Of a stretch of 64,000 nucleotides of DNA, positions 11,401-22,342 are shown piece by piece. The notes below the pieces were generated by a model. It was not told where the DNA came from. It was given only the letters and a program-made list of their open reading frames with translations, and made no database searches. This DNA is from Saposhnikovia divaricata (Eukaryota; Streptophyta; Magnoliopsida; Apiales; Apiaceae). Made by a program: the position numbers and the translations under genes. Position 1 is the stretch's first letter, and each line of letters begins with the position of its first letter. The stretch covers positions 137,417,001 to 137,481,000 of the forward strand of contig CM071596.1 in NCBI GenBank assembly GCA_036435485.1. Reading direction: 5' to 3'.

Positions 11401-12905
11401 TTTTATATATATACTTATTCGAGGGTTAATCATGAGCAATATTTATATTAAGAATATTCTTGAACTATTTCTGTTTTAATAAATATTCTCTGAATATTTA
11501 TTTAATTCTTTCAACTAGTTCTAAAGTGAGATATTTTATTCAAAAATTTCCTTGATATTCAAATACTATGTAAATTATCTCTGAGTCGTATTATTATTAT
11601 TATTTTTATCAAGGAAGGTTCTAAACACTCTATTCTTCATTCGAATCTATCTTCTAAAATATAAGGGAACCTTGCTTGAGAGATGTTATTTTTTTGACTG
11701 CCCGGTCATATACTTGTTAAACTACCTTTTCACTCACATCTTGATTCTTTTCAAACATCGATATGAGTCTTTTGGTTACCTCCTCAACACTCGAGGGGTA
11801 AGATTGATGGAACAAGTTTATATCCATTAACAAGCATCAGCTTGGGAAATATTGGTGAATCTTCTTTTCCAATTAGATACGACTACTTTGTGGAGTCCTA
11901 TCAACGAGTATTACACTTGGGGAAAGGAGGACGAACTTTACGTTTCAGAGTCATGGATTTATTTGAACTAGGAGTCGTGTGTAAGAGGCCGAGGGAGTTA
12001 CTAAAAAGGGTGGTAGACAAGTAAATCCGTCAGTTCTTCCTTCTACGGTAGTAAACTATATTGGGCTGTACCATCTCCTACTGATCATCGGGGAGTGGGA
12101 TAGCTGGATAACTCCAGTATTAGTTCATCTCCCAAATTAGGAATTCCCTGCAACACGTATCGAAGAAACTTCTTTCAGGTTGACGGGCATCCCCCATAAA
12201 ACGTATCGAAGAGATTTCTTTAAGGTTGGCAGGAGTTGGAAAAATGTTCAAAAGTGGGATTGCAATATTTCCCTGCAATTCCCTTTTTTTATGACATATG
12301 ATGATGTCTTGCTTTTACCTTGCACAGCAGATATTTCTACAGAATATATGTTTTGAGTTATCTTGTAACTTCATCGTTTATATTATATTGGAACTATGTT
12401 CGTTAATGCATGGCATATGGTTTCAAAAATACTTTTGAACTGTTATATATATTATTGTTCAGTATACATTATTGTTGGTGGGCTATTGCTCACCCTTGCT
12501 TTATTTATTATATCACAACAACAGCTAGAGCAGATGGCCCGTCCAAGGCAAAGTTGGCGCAAGAGCGTGGGAGCCATCAAAAAATTACCCGCTGAGGTAG
12601 CTACCATTGCTGAGGAAGAAGCTATGGGTAGGATAGTTTTCAATTTTTGAGCATCGGATATATTTATCCATATAACATATGTAAATGGATGGCAAAGAGT
12701 ATGTAATTCAATTGGGTTGTAAGAACTCAAACTTGTGATCAATAATATTTGTTGGTTACTCTGATTTCATCTTTGGGACTATAACGGGTGTGTTTTATGT
12801 TATTGTTTTGGGTCACAAGGTTGTAAGTTAATTTATGTTGATGTTGTGGATGGAAATTGAGACCGTGACGATCGGATCTCCGACCCTGGATCTGGGGCTG
12901 TTACA
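8415..12905 (+). mobile_element. Solo gypsy LTR, 4491 bp, target duplication CATCC
   Basis: It starts TGTAAGAACC and ends GGGGCTGTTACA, flanked by CATCC at 8410-8414 and 12906-12910. It has no internal region, so it is a solo LTR. Read in reverse complement, the 5' LTR at 13853-18400 shares long blocks with it, for example the block around 11030-11075 and the one around 16020-16075, so both belong to one family. The insertion is therefore a related element sitting in opposite orientation inside its own relative. It holds an AT-rich tandem array (11130-11430). No coding gene is seen. Confidence 0.9.
11130..11430 (+). repeat. AT-rich tandem repeats of about 41-43 bp with internal palindromes
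   Basis: About six imperfect copies of a unit built on TGAATATTATTTCGAATATT followed by CATTTGAGC and a TTTATTTATTTAA spacer. Each unit contains a GAATATT...AATATTC inverted repeat. A shorter version of the array lies at about 15590-15700 in the related minus-strand LTR. This is LTR sequence, not a gene. Confidence 0.8.
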
Positions 12906-13852
12906 CATCCCGTGTAATGCATAAGGTTAACAATTGTGGCATAACAGCCTTCTTACTTAAGTCTTTCCCAGACTTTCTCAGTCCGTCTTGGTTCTTAAAT
13001 ATCTACCATCTTAGTGCACTCGTGCTACAATAACACTATGCATAATACGTACATATAAAATCTTACTTGAGGTAATAAAATTCCTCAGTACCGTAGTAAC
13101 ACCGCCCTTAGTGGAATCGCTGATCGTGGGGATTTAAACCCCGTAGATAAGGTAATTCCTATATTAGTTAAGGTAACTAAGTACCCTTAATCATACACGA
13201 AGTTCGAACGTCTCAGTTCTTACGCATGATGCCTGCCTAGGCACTACAACAGACTATGAGTAACAGGTCTCGTTCAAGTTGAATCAATCCACCGATATTG
13301 GCTATACTGCCTTTACCTCCTCTGCTTTGGAGACTCTACTCCATTTTCCTCGTCATATCTCTTGATGAATCATAAACGAGTCTAAACTCTCGTCTTGTCA
13401 CTTATTTGACCTCTGAAGATTCGTCCGGTCTTATTATAAGACCTCAAGTAACATACCACATTTTTATTAATCGGCACATTCTATACAAGGTTCTTTCCTT
13501 GACCCATCATGAGGTCCTCCTCTAGATCCTTCTATGGATCTTCCTTTATCGGGTCTCCGTCCATCTCAAGGAGCGTATCATCAAATGCTTACTGGAAGGC
13601 CTCGAGGTCTGGTATCTCCGAATCCCATCTATCTATAACTCGTACGAATCGAGGTGACTTACCATGAAGTCCTAAGTATAGTTTCCCAGAAGAAGTCCCC
13701 TCTCGGGCTTCATCTCGAACAGTCAGGGTCATGTCCTCTAACCCGACTACGAAATTGATTTGAACTCTAGTTATTGTCATCATTCTTAAGGGTATTGTAA
13801 GACTCGATCTCCTATCGGTTCTGAGGACTGTAACCTAACGCTCTACCACTTC
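12906..13852 (-). pseudogene. 5' internal region of the left gypsy element with gag N-terminal remnant
   Basis: On the minus strand, just inside the 5' LTR, lies a 64-codon open piece (13589-13783) starting MMTITRVQINFVVGLEDMTL, followed by frame-broken text. I take it to be the leader or N-terminal gag part of the same element whose gag core is at 6513-7120. Next to the LTR, 13833-13848 reads on the minus strand TGGTAGAGCGTTAGG, which resembles a damaged initiator-tRNA-Met primer binding site (normally TGGTATCAGAGC). The solo LTR at 8415-12905 separates this part from the gag core. Confidence 0.6.
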
Positions 13853-16800
13853 TGTAACAGCCCTAAATCCGGGGTCAGGGATTTAGAGTAGTCACGATCC
13901 ATTTACTCCTTGCCTTACCTGTATTACTCGCAATGTACACAGTTCAACTACTTATGACCCCACAATATATATATCTCACACACACACACAGGTTAGAGTC
14001 TCAGAAACGACACAATATAACAACTACGGAATAAATGATTATTATTACAATACCCAAATGTCTTCTGATGCTTACAATGCTCCCATACTATTCATATTTA
14101 TACATAAGATGAATAACAAAACTATAGTCTGATCTGACTGGTTCATACTACTCCCGGGATTACCGCTAGAAGCTGCTTCTAGAAAACGTCTTGCGGTTAC
14201 CACTCGCTGGCAATTTATGTGTTGTATCCTTTACATCTTGCTTCACTGCTCTATAATACATGTAAAACAATAGCAAGAGTGAACAATAGCTCAGCAAGGT
14301 AATGAAAGCGGGTATAAGACAATAATTGTCAAAATATATTTTTACCGAAAGTATTTCCTCTTCGGAATATATTCAAAAAAAGTACCATTGTAGTACTTCA
14401 AATATCATTTACATAATATCTCTGCAAACTTTTGCTATTCATACTATGAACAAAGTTCTAGTATAATATAAAAGATGAAATTACAAGATAATTCAATATA
14501 ACCTTTCCGTAAAATATCTGCAATATAAAATATAAGCAGAATATCAACATATAACTTAAAAGATGAAGTTATAAGGTGATTCAATATCAAAAACCTTCTT
14601 CTCACAACTCATGTTATGTAAGGTATCAATAGAGTCATAAAATACAAGATAAAAGATGAAGTTACAAGGTGATCCATTGTAACGTCAGTTTTAAACACTT
14701 TCCAAACCCTGCCAACACTTATCGGTCACCCAGCCGTAGCTTTCCGATCGGGGTGCTCTCGATAATGTTTCAGAAAATATCCAAATTTGGATGATGAACT
14801 AATACTGGAGTATTGACGCACAGAAGCCACAACCTTACGATGATCAGTCGTACGTTATGCATCTCAAGATTTGTTTCTCTACATGTAGAAGGAAGAACAG
14901 ACAGATTTACTTGTCTACCGCCACCTAGAACTCCCTGGCCAACGGTTGGGCCAATGATGGACCGGCGCCACTCGGCCTCTTACACGACTCCTAGTTCGAA
15001 TAGAATCCATGACTCTAAAACGTAAAGTTCGTCCTCTTTTCCCCAAGTATAATTCTTGTTAATACAACTCCACAAAGTAGTTGTATTAGATTTGAAAAGG
15101 AAAATTCACCAATATTTCCCAAGCTATTGCTTGTTAATGGATATTAACTTGTTCCATCAATCTTACTCCTCGAGTGTTGAGGAAGTAACAAAGACTCATT
15201 TTCACTTGTAGCAATTAAAGTTGCGAATGAAAATAATACTTTCAAAAGTTTATGACCGGGTAGTCAACCATAATAAATAACAATCTCTCAAGTAAGGTTC
15301 CCTATATTTTGGAAGTTTGAGCGAGCATTTAAATCTTCTTAAAAGATAGATTTAAATGGAAAACAGAGTTTGGGAACCTCCCCTTGATAAAATAAACATA
15401 ATAAGGCTCAGAAATATTCTTCATAATTATTGAAGGTCAAATATAAATTTCAAATAAGATAAACCATTTTTAAAACTAGTTTAAAAGTATTTAATAAATA
15501 TTCAAATAGTATTTATTAAATCATAATCGCTTAAAGAATATTTTTAGACAAAATAATTGTTCATGATTAATCCTCAAATGAATATATAAAATAATATTTG
15601 CTTAATAAATAAACCCTAAATGAATATTCCAAAATAATATTCATTAAATAAAATAAAACCTTAAATGAATATTCCAAAATAATATTCATTAAATAAATAA
15701 CAATTGAATAATATTGAATCAATATCTTTATCATAAGTAATCTTCAAGATATACAGAAATATCTCAACTCCCGGTCCATAATAAAGAATAAGAATCATAC
15801 GCCTTACACCAAGGGCATTTGCAGAACCCCGTTTATAACTAATATCTCATATCTAGCTTATAAGCCAAGTATCAAATCATATTCAAATAATAACCTTTGA
15901 ATGAGGTAATATTCAAATAACATTTCTCAAATCATTTTCAAATAATTAATACTTTCTGGAAATATAAATAATGTTTAGTAATAACAATCCTCAAAATACA
16001 TAGTATTCTACCGCTGGAATCCCTCCGGGTTTCCACGGCTATCTACATATCTCAAAATACCGACTCCCGGTTTAGAGTCGAAAACAATGAATATGCTATT
16101 ATATTTAGAGCTACAAGGTATACCGGTTCATAAATACTTAACTCAAAAGATCTTATATAATCCAAAGGTCAAATTCTATTTCAACAGGAAATAAGATATA
16201 TCGCAAAACTGTACAATTTTATACATGGCAAAAGCAGTATTATATAATCAATACTTCAAAGTATAGAATTATAAAACTTGCCTGATGCTCGAGAAGTGAT
16301 AGGGGTTCGCGACAATGTCTGACAATCTAGACAAAGTCAAATGAAAAACATACGGTTAATCACCTCGATAATCCACTTATAACTCAAAGTTTAAACACAT
16401 AACCGAAACACAACCAAGGCATTACTAGCTCGCTTTAGGCTCATACTAAACTAGCTCGCTTTAGGCTCATACTAAGTCCATGTTAATCGACAATTACTTA
16501 AGTCATAAGTTTGGTTCGAAACCGGTCCTCGAATTCAAGTTATACTTAATCACTTATAGAGTTGATTTCAAAGTCACGTTACTAGGGGTTTTCACTTACG
16601 CAACCTCGGCTTACGCATTTTTATAAAATCGGAAAATAATTTTTTTGACTCGAAACCTTTGCACACACCTTTCTAACTATCATTAGAATTTTATCAATAA
16701 ATTTCACATCTTAATTCGACAATTAAAGTAGTTACATTTCTGCGATAAAATCCTTTGAACTACTTTCACTAAAACTAGCATAACTCTTTAAACCGTAAAC

Positions 16801-18400
16801 TCTTTTAACTCGATTCTTTTGGCAAAATAAACTAGACAACCATATCTTTGTAACCATAAGTAGTGGTGCTGCTAAAAATCATTTTAATGTCTCGGGTATT
16901 AACTGTTTTTAAGACTTAAAGAAATTTCGCCATTACGACGGCTATAACTCGAACATTTCCATTTTGTCACAAAATAACCAAGCCACACCGGCATACCATA
17001 CATCCACAACCTCAACAAACAACCTACATATGTCTATAAAGTCAGTGGTGTGGCTACAATCCAACACCCACCATTTTTCATATTAAAACAAAGCCAAACA
17101 ATCACTAAATACACTAACATGAACACATCTTGAAACCATCTTAAAACTTAGCATATAACTCATAATATAACAAAGTAAGCTTGAGGTTTATACCTTCCTT
17201 GATGCTCTAATAACACTAACAAAACTTGATGATCCTTCAATAAGCCTTAGATAGTCCTAAGGAAGCTAAATCTTGATCATCAAAACAAGAACACAACTTA
17301 GTAATTTCGGAGTTAATATTCACCTCTTCAAAGAACTGCCAAAACGAGGGTCTTACCATGCTTTTTTGGATGAGGCTCCTGACAAAGAGTAGTAGAGCAT
17401 CTCAATACCTTTCGAACAAGCTATAGAACACAAAATTCCATTGAGAAATGAGGGAGATATGTCCATTTTACTGAGCTGCTGTCTGTTTGGCCGAGAATAA
17501 GGAAGAAGATGGTGTTGACTTCTTTTTGTGTTTTGGTGTATAATGACTCAATACAGGTATATCTCTTGGATGCATCTTCTTCTTTTGTGTTGTTACGCTA
17601 TTGGTCCAAGTGTTGCCAATCTACTTGTCCACTTGTTGGCTTTAAAACATGTTACTCCATTTTTGCCAAAGTGCAAAAACACCACCTAGTTTATAGTTGA
17701 CCTCCTTGTATGCCACTTTGGTTTCTCCTTCTTCCACCAATTGAATTCCCTTTTGTCTTTTTTTAATAAAATTAATATGTTCCACTTATATGTTGCATTT
17801 TAATGCTCTAGTGTGGCACAATCCCTTGAACAAATATTAATTCCAATATTCCTCGTTTGTTCCCTTTATTCTTGTTCTCAGAAAATTCCTCGCGATTTCT
17901 CAAATGTTCTCAATCCCTTTAACTCTAGGATTTTATTCTCAATTCTATTTCCCTCTCATAATATATCCTACCTTGGACTTCTAATATTTAACATCCTCAA
18001 TATATAATCCAATTATTATATTCCTGACTTCTCTGTCAATTATGGAATAAATAAAGTTTGGATTCTCTGAATTCTGTCCTCGTTTATATACACTCATTCT
18101 CTCTATACTTTCCTAGTACATACTTGGTTTTCTCATTTCTCAATTACTATAGTGAGTACTCTAACTCACTTCTCAACTCCCTTCTAGGGTATACCAACTC
18201 ATTTTCTGGACGATAGATTATTCTTATCTATGTCGTCAACCACTGAATTACACTGTTTAGACAATACCCACATGTATCGAAATTATTATCCATAGAAATA
18301 TCCATTCATTACCACCAATATTCATTGAAATCACTATTCACTGATGCACTTAATCGTAATAAGAAAAGTTTTAATTCTACCAAAAATTCGGTTTATTACA
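13853..18400 (-). mobile_element. 5' LTR of the left Tekay/Del-type gypsy element, 4548 bp
   Basis: The minus-strand LTR starts TGTAATAAACC at 18400 and ends GGGCTGTTACA at 13853, followed by the primer-binding remnant. From 17285 onward it matches 1-510 and 3462-4072, apart from small differences, and shows the empty site for the insertion at 511-3456. It contains a 26-bp direct tandem duplication (16425-16476), AT-rich palindromic repeats (about 15590-15700) and a short CA run (13977-13990). Short ORFs in it are not supported as genes. Confidence 0.85.
16425..16476. repeat. 26-bp tandem duplication in the 5' LTR
   Basis: Two direct copies of a unit starting CTAGCTCGCTTTAGGCTCAT, differing at the last base only. 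No function is evident. Confidence 0.85.
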
Positions 18401-19160
18401 TATATAGAATATGAAAATCTAATGAAATAATAGTGCACATGAAGGATGAAGAAAATACTTGAATGAGAAATAAAATAATAAATCTCAAAAAAGTAGACTA
18501 ATTTGATTATACATAGTTAAATTTATCTTATATATTGTATTAAAATTATATACAAATAATTATAAATGGTTGGATCTGGTTTTTATTGAATTGGATAAAC
18601 TAAAATCCGATCCATTATACATCGAACCTTTATCGGATCGGATTATTTTTTTATACAATCCGTATCCACTTATGAAGACTCTGATCGGATCGACTTATGA
18701 AGACTCGGATCGGATCGGATCGGATTAGATCAAATATCCAATCCATCAAAAAACCTAGTTGTAACGGTAAACTCAGCTCGTTCATTCCATTCCATTTTCG
18801 ATCGGAACCAAATTAAATAAATTTATTTTGTTGATCTGTCTTATTTATGTTTTGCTCAATTATATTTATTTGTCAAGCTTTTACTAAATTGCATTAATTA
18901 TAAATAAGCTCGTAATATTTAAGACTATATTTTTTTATAATAATTTAATACAAGCAAAACATAATTAGGACATGTGACCATAAAAACTTGATATCACTCT
19001 CATGTTCCTGGCTCCAATAAGTTACGAAATATCACACATGTTGTTCGTTCCCTTTCTAAATTTAAGGCATCCTTCTTTTGCTTCTTGGTTCGCATTCATC
19101 ACCATTTGATGTAATTCTTAATCCTTATTTGAAATAGTTTTGAAGATAGCCTGGCAAAAA
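18401..19160. other. Intergenic stretch with GATCGG simple repeats
   Basis: No gene is seen between the end of the left gypsy element and the transposase remnant. The stretch is AT-rich. At 18630-18730 it holds runs of GATCGGATCG and two copies of a CTTATGAAGACTC-type unit. Confidence 0.6.
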
Positions 19161-20933
19161 ATGATTAGCGAAGACTCAGACTTTATAGATGATTAATAAC
19201 AAACTGATACTAAGTCTGATAGTGAGTATCTTCCGAATAGAAGTAGTGATGAGGAACGAAAGGAGTATAAGAAAAAATATAAGAGTTTCAGGTATGAAAT
19301 GGCACATTGGACTCAAGGACAGAAAAATATAAGTGAAATATTGATAGTGATGAATCTGGATTTAATAGCGATGAGTTGAGATCTATAGATAGCTCAAGTG
19401 AAGATGAAAACCATAATATAGGGTATGTAGGTCCTCCTATGAAAAAGAAAAAAAGAAGGCCACATGTAGCTATCTACAATCCTAATGACGGACTTATAAA
19501 GTGGGAAGTTGGGATGACTTTTGCATCAATGAATGAATTTAGGGAAGCCGTTAAATTGTATGGCATAAATGATAGAAGAAGGGTTAAGTTTGTTACCAAT
19601 GATACTCATAGATGTCAAGTGATATGTGAGAAAGACTATCCATTCTATATTTGGTGTAGTCAAAAAAAAAAAACAGGTATTGTACAAATAAAAACTTTGA
19701 AGAAAGAACACTTATGTACAAAACCTTATAAAAATAGACTTGCTTCGATTAAATACCTTACAAAATTGTACGGGGATAGAATAAGAGCAAATCCTCAGTG
19801 GAAGTGGAAGGTCAAGGATATGATAGATGCCAAAACCAAGGATCTTGAAATTGAGGTACCTAAAACTAAAGTAATCAGGGTAAGAAAGGTTGCTCTGAAA
19901 GGAGTTCATGAAGCATTAAAAGATATGTACAGCAGGGTTAGGGACTTTGGACAACAATTGTTGTTAAACAATCCTGCAAACACTAACATACAGAAAAGTT
20001 GAACATTTTCAAAATATTATTCAATCACTTTCCGAATGCTTACATAAAACTTTTTATAGATTTCCATCACAGATGTTAAGAAGACATTTCTGGAATGCTG
20101 CTTGTGCAACCTATCCTGCTACATTTGAAAGAGTAATGAAAATTATCGAGAAAACAAAAAAAAAACTGCCCATGATGGTTTGAAAAAATTAGAACCAAAG
20201 CTTTGGTCCAAAACATTTTTTCCCACAACCTCTCTAGCTGATAATGTCAAGAACAATATGAGTGAATGTTTTAATGCTTGGATTATTAATGGGAGGTGTT
20301 TTATAATATTTTTCTATTACTTTTTCCTACCTATTTATATTTAAAAGTGATAAGTACTTAGCACATGTTTTTACTTTTATGAGCAGGTATTTGCTATTAC
20401 TTAATATAATGCAGGAAATTCATTTCAAGCTAATGAATAGACTCCGGAAAAAAAGAGACGAGATATTGAGCAATGATAATCAAGATTTGTCCAAGAATTA
20501 TGAAGACGTTGAATGCGGCTATAAACGAGTCAAGGGAATGGAGGGCTGCTTGGGATGGTGAAAGAAGATATGTCGTAAGTTTATATTTTTTTATGAGTAT
20601 GTAAGAACTTTTGGGTGGATTTATTTAATTAATATGAATGTGCTTATATAGGTTAAACAAGGCATATATAGGTTAAACAAGGCACAAGGGCTGTGACTGT
20701 CGATCTGGTTGTAAAGTCATGTGATTGTAGAGTTTTTGACCTAACTGGTGTCCCGTGTGCCCATATTGTGGCAGCGATCCACGACAGCAGACAACAACCA
20801 GCTGTATTTGTCTCTGATTATTTTAAAAGGGATAAATATCTACAAACCTATAGTCACTCTATAAGAGCCCTGAAAGGACAAGAGTACTGGGAGGTACATT
20901 CCCCAACTCAAATGTTGCCACCTGATATTTCAA

Positions 20934-21901
20934 CGTATGTAAGTGGTGAGAAGTGCATCACAGATGGAGAGAAGTGCTCCAAAAATGTGTTTTTGATGAG
21001 AAGTGCATCAATATTGATGGTGGTGAGAAGTGCATCACAAGATGAAGAGAAGTGCTTCATAAATTTAAGATTATGGGGGTGATTGTTGGAATAATCTTAA
21101 ATTTAGTTATTAATTATTTGTTTTATTGTTTTAGTTAATTGTTTTATTTGTTTATGTTTGAATAAGTCTGGTGTATTAGTAGCGAGTTAGTAGCTACAGA
21201 CTTGGTCTTCTAGCACGTTGGAAGAGTCATGGGATGGTAGGATTACTGGAGTGTTTGTAGGAGATAGTTGCATAGTTTTAGCCACCTTAGTAATTAGTTT
21301 ATTTGCTTATATATATATTTGAATGTACTCGTTATTTCTTCTCAAGGCAATAGAACAACAAGTTCCAGTATATCCAAAGTTCTATTATGCTGTCTGTGTA
21401 TGTATACAGTTTATATTAGTGCTTATTTTTTCTACACTTGGTATCAGAGCTCTGGGGGGTTCAAGGCTTAACGGCCTTCCCTCAGGTCCTTGAGGCATAA
21501 GAAGGAGGTAGTTTCAGTTAGGCGTTGCAGAAGGATGGTGGCAAAACTACATGTGTAGTATGGGATGCATGTGTAGTATGGGGCTGCCGAGAAAGACGAG
21601 ACGATGCCGAAGAAGCTTACTGAAGGAAGAAGAAAAGAAGAGCATGGCACAGGTGACTGTGGAAGAACAAGATTTTTTGTTTTGAATTTTTTGATGAGTA
21701 TGTGCATCTTGGAGAGAAGGACTCCAAATAATGATATGTTGTTGGTGAGAAGTGCATCAACGTATGTAAGTGGTGAGAAGTGCATCACAGATGGAGAGAA
21801 GTGCTCCAAAAATGTGTTTTCGATGAGAAGTGCATCAATATTGATGGTGGTGAGAAGTGCATCACAAGATGAAGAGAAGTGCTTCATAAATTTAAGATTA
21901 T
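20934..21901 (+). repeat. 143-bp direct repeat pair rich in GAGAAGTGC units
   Basis: Bases 20934-21076 and 21758-21900 are identical apart from one base. Within each, the 9-mer GAGAAGTGC recurs five times at intervals of about 20-35 bases, each followed by ATCA, TCCA or TTCA. The open frame gives repeated EKC and RSAS residues, but I see no evidence of a real protein. Confidence 0.85.
21439..21450 (+). other. Primer binding site, initiator tRNA-Met type
   Basis: TGGTATCAGAGC follows the LTR end TTTCTACA (21436) after two bases. This fixes the orientation of the small retroelement as plus and its LTR as 21084-21436 (353 bp). Confidence 0.8.
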
Positions 21902-22342
21902 TCCAACAATATTCCTACAAAACTTCGAGGAAGGCCCAAAAAATTAAGAAGAAGAGAAGAATGGGAGGGAGGATCTAGAACTAGAAGCAGCCAACAAGTG
22001 CCAATTACAGAACAGGTCCCAAATATTGAAAGGTTCAGTGCTAGAAGGATTATGCATTGCAGAATTTGCGGGAAAGAAGGCCACAGAAAAAATAAATGTC
22101 CAGACAAGCCAATAATAAATGAAGAAAATGGAGATGTAAGGGTTGGGACAAATAATGAAGCAAATGGAAGTGCAAGGGCTGAGATGGAGAATGGAGCAAA
22201 TGCAGGTGTAAGTAAATGGGCAAAACTCAAAATTAAAAGGCCAACCAAAGTAGTCAATTGTAACCTCAAATTTATGCCAACTCCAGATTTTAACAAGACA
22301 CTAGAATGCAAATCAGATTTTAGTTTGTCTGGACGGGCCTGA

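Larger units (their letters stand above)
20930..21908 (+). mobile_element. Small rearranged LTR retroelement inside the MULE remnant
   Basis: The insert interrupts the MULE reading between LPPDI and the RGRPKK region. It is flanked by ATATT (20925-20929 and 21909-21913), a possible target duplication. Its parts are in an unusual order: 3' internal end (20934-21070), purine tract (TATGGGGGTGAT, 21072-21083), one LTR (21084-21436, TGTTGGAATA to TTTCTACA), an initiator-Met primer binding site (21439-21450), internal sequence, a second copy of the 3' internal end (21758-21900), and then a 22-bp inverted copy of the LTR start (to 21908). No gag or pol is readable, so it is non-autonomous, of TRIM type or derived from a larger element. 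Confidence 0.65.
19161..22342 (+). pseudogene. Mutator-like (MULE) transposase pseudogene, catalytic core deleted
   Basis: Pieces in order: an acidic N-terminus starting MISEDSDFIDD at 19161; a MuDR-type DNA-binding domain at 19376-20002 (EVGMTFASMNEFREAVKLYG, then TNDTHRCQVIC and FYIWCS); a post-core helical piece at 20000-20150 (VEHFQNIIQSLSECLHKTFY, FWNAACATYPATFERVM); a piece at 20379-20561 (EIHFKLMNRLRKKRDEIL); a SWIM zinc finger at 20720-20765 (CDCRVFDLTGVPCAHI); and a C-terminal zinc knuckle at 22058-22099 (CRICGKEGHRKNKC) after LRGRPKKLRRR. The DDE catalytic core expected between the DNA-binding domain and the helical piece is missing. Frame changes near 19340 and 19985 and several stops also break it. 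A small retroelement splits the part after the SWIM finger. Terminal inverted repeats were not recognised. Confidence 0.85.

Noticed and set aside
20934..21901. CRISPR-like array from the regularly spaced GAGAAGTGC units
   Set aside because: Units are short and spacers are not unique; this is a eukaryotic retroelement repeat.
21468..22311. 139- and 137-codon minus-strand ORFs
   Set aside because: They are antisense to the GAGAAGTGC repeats and to the MULE C-terminal piece.
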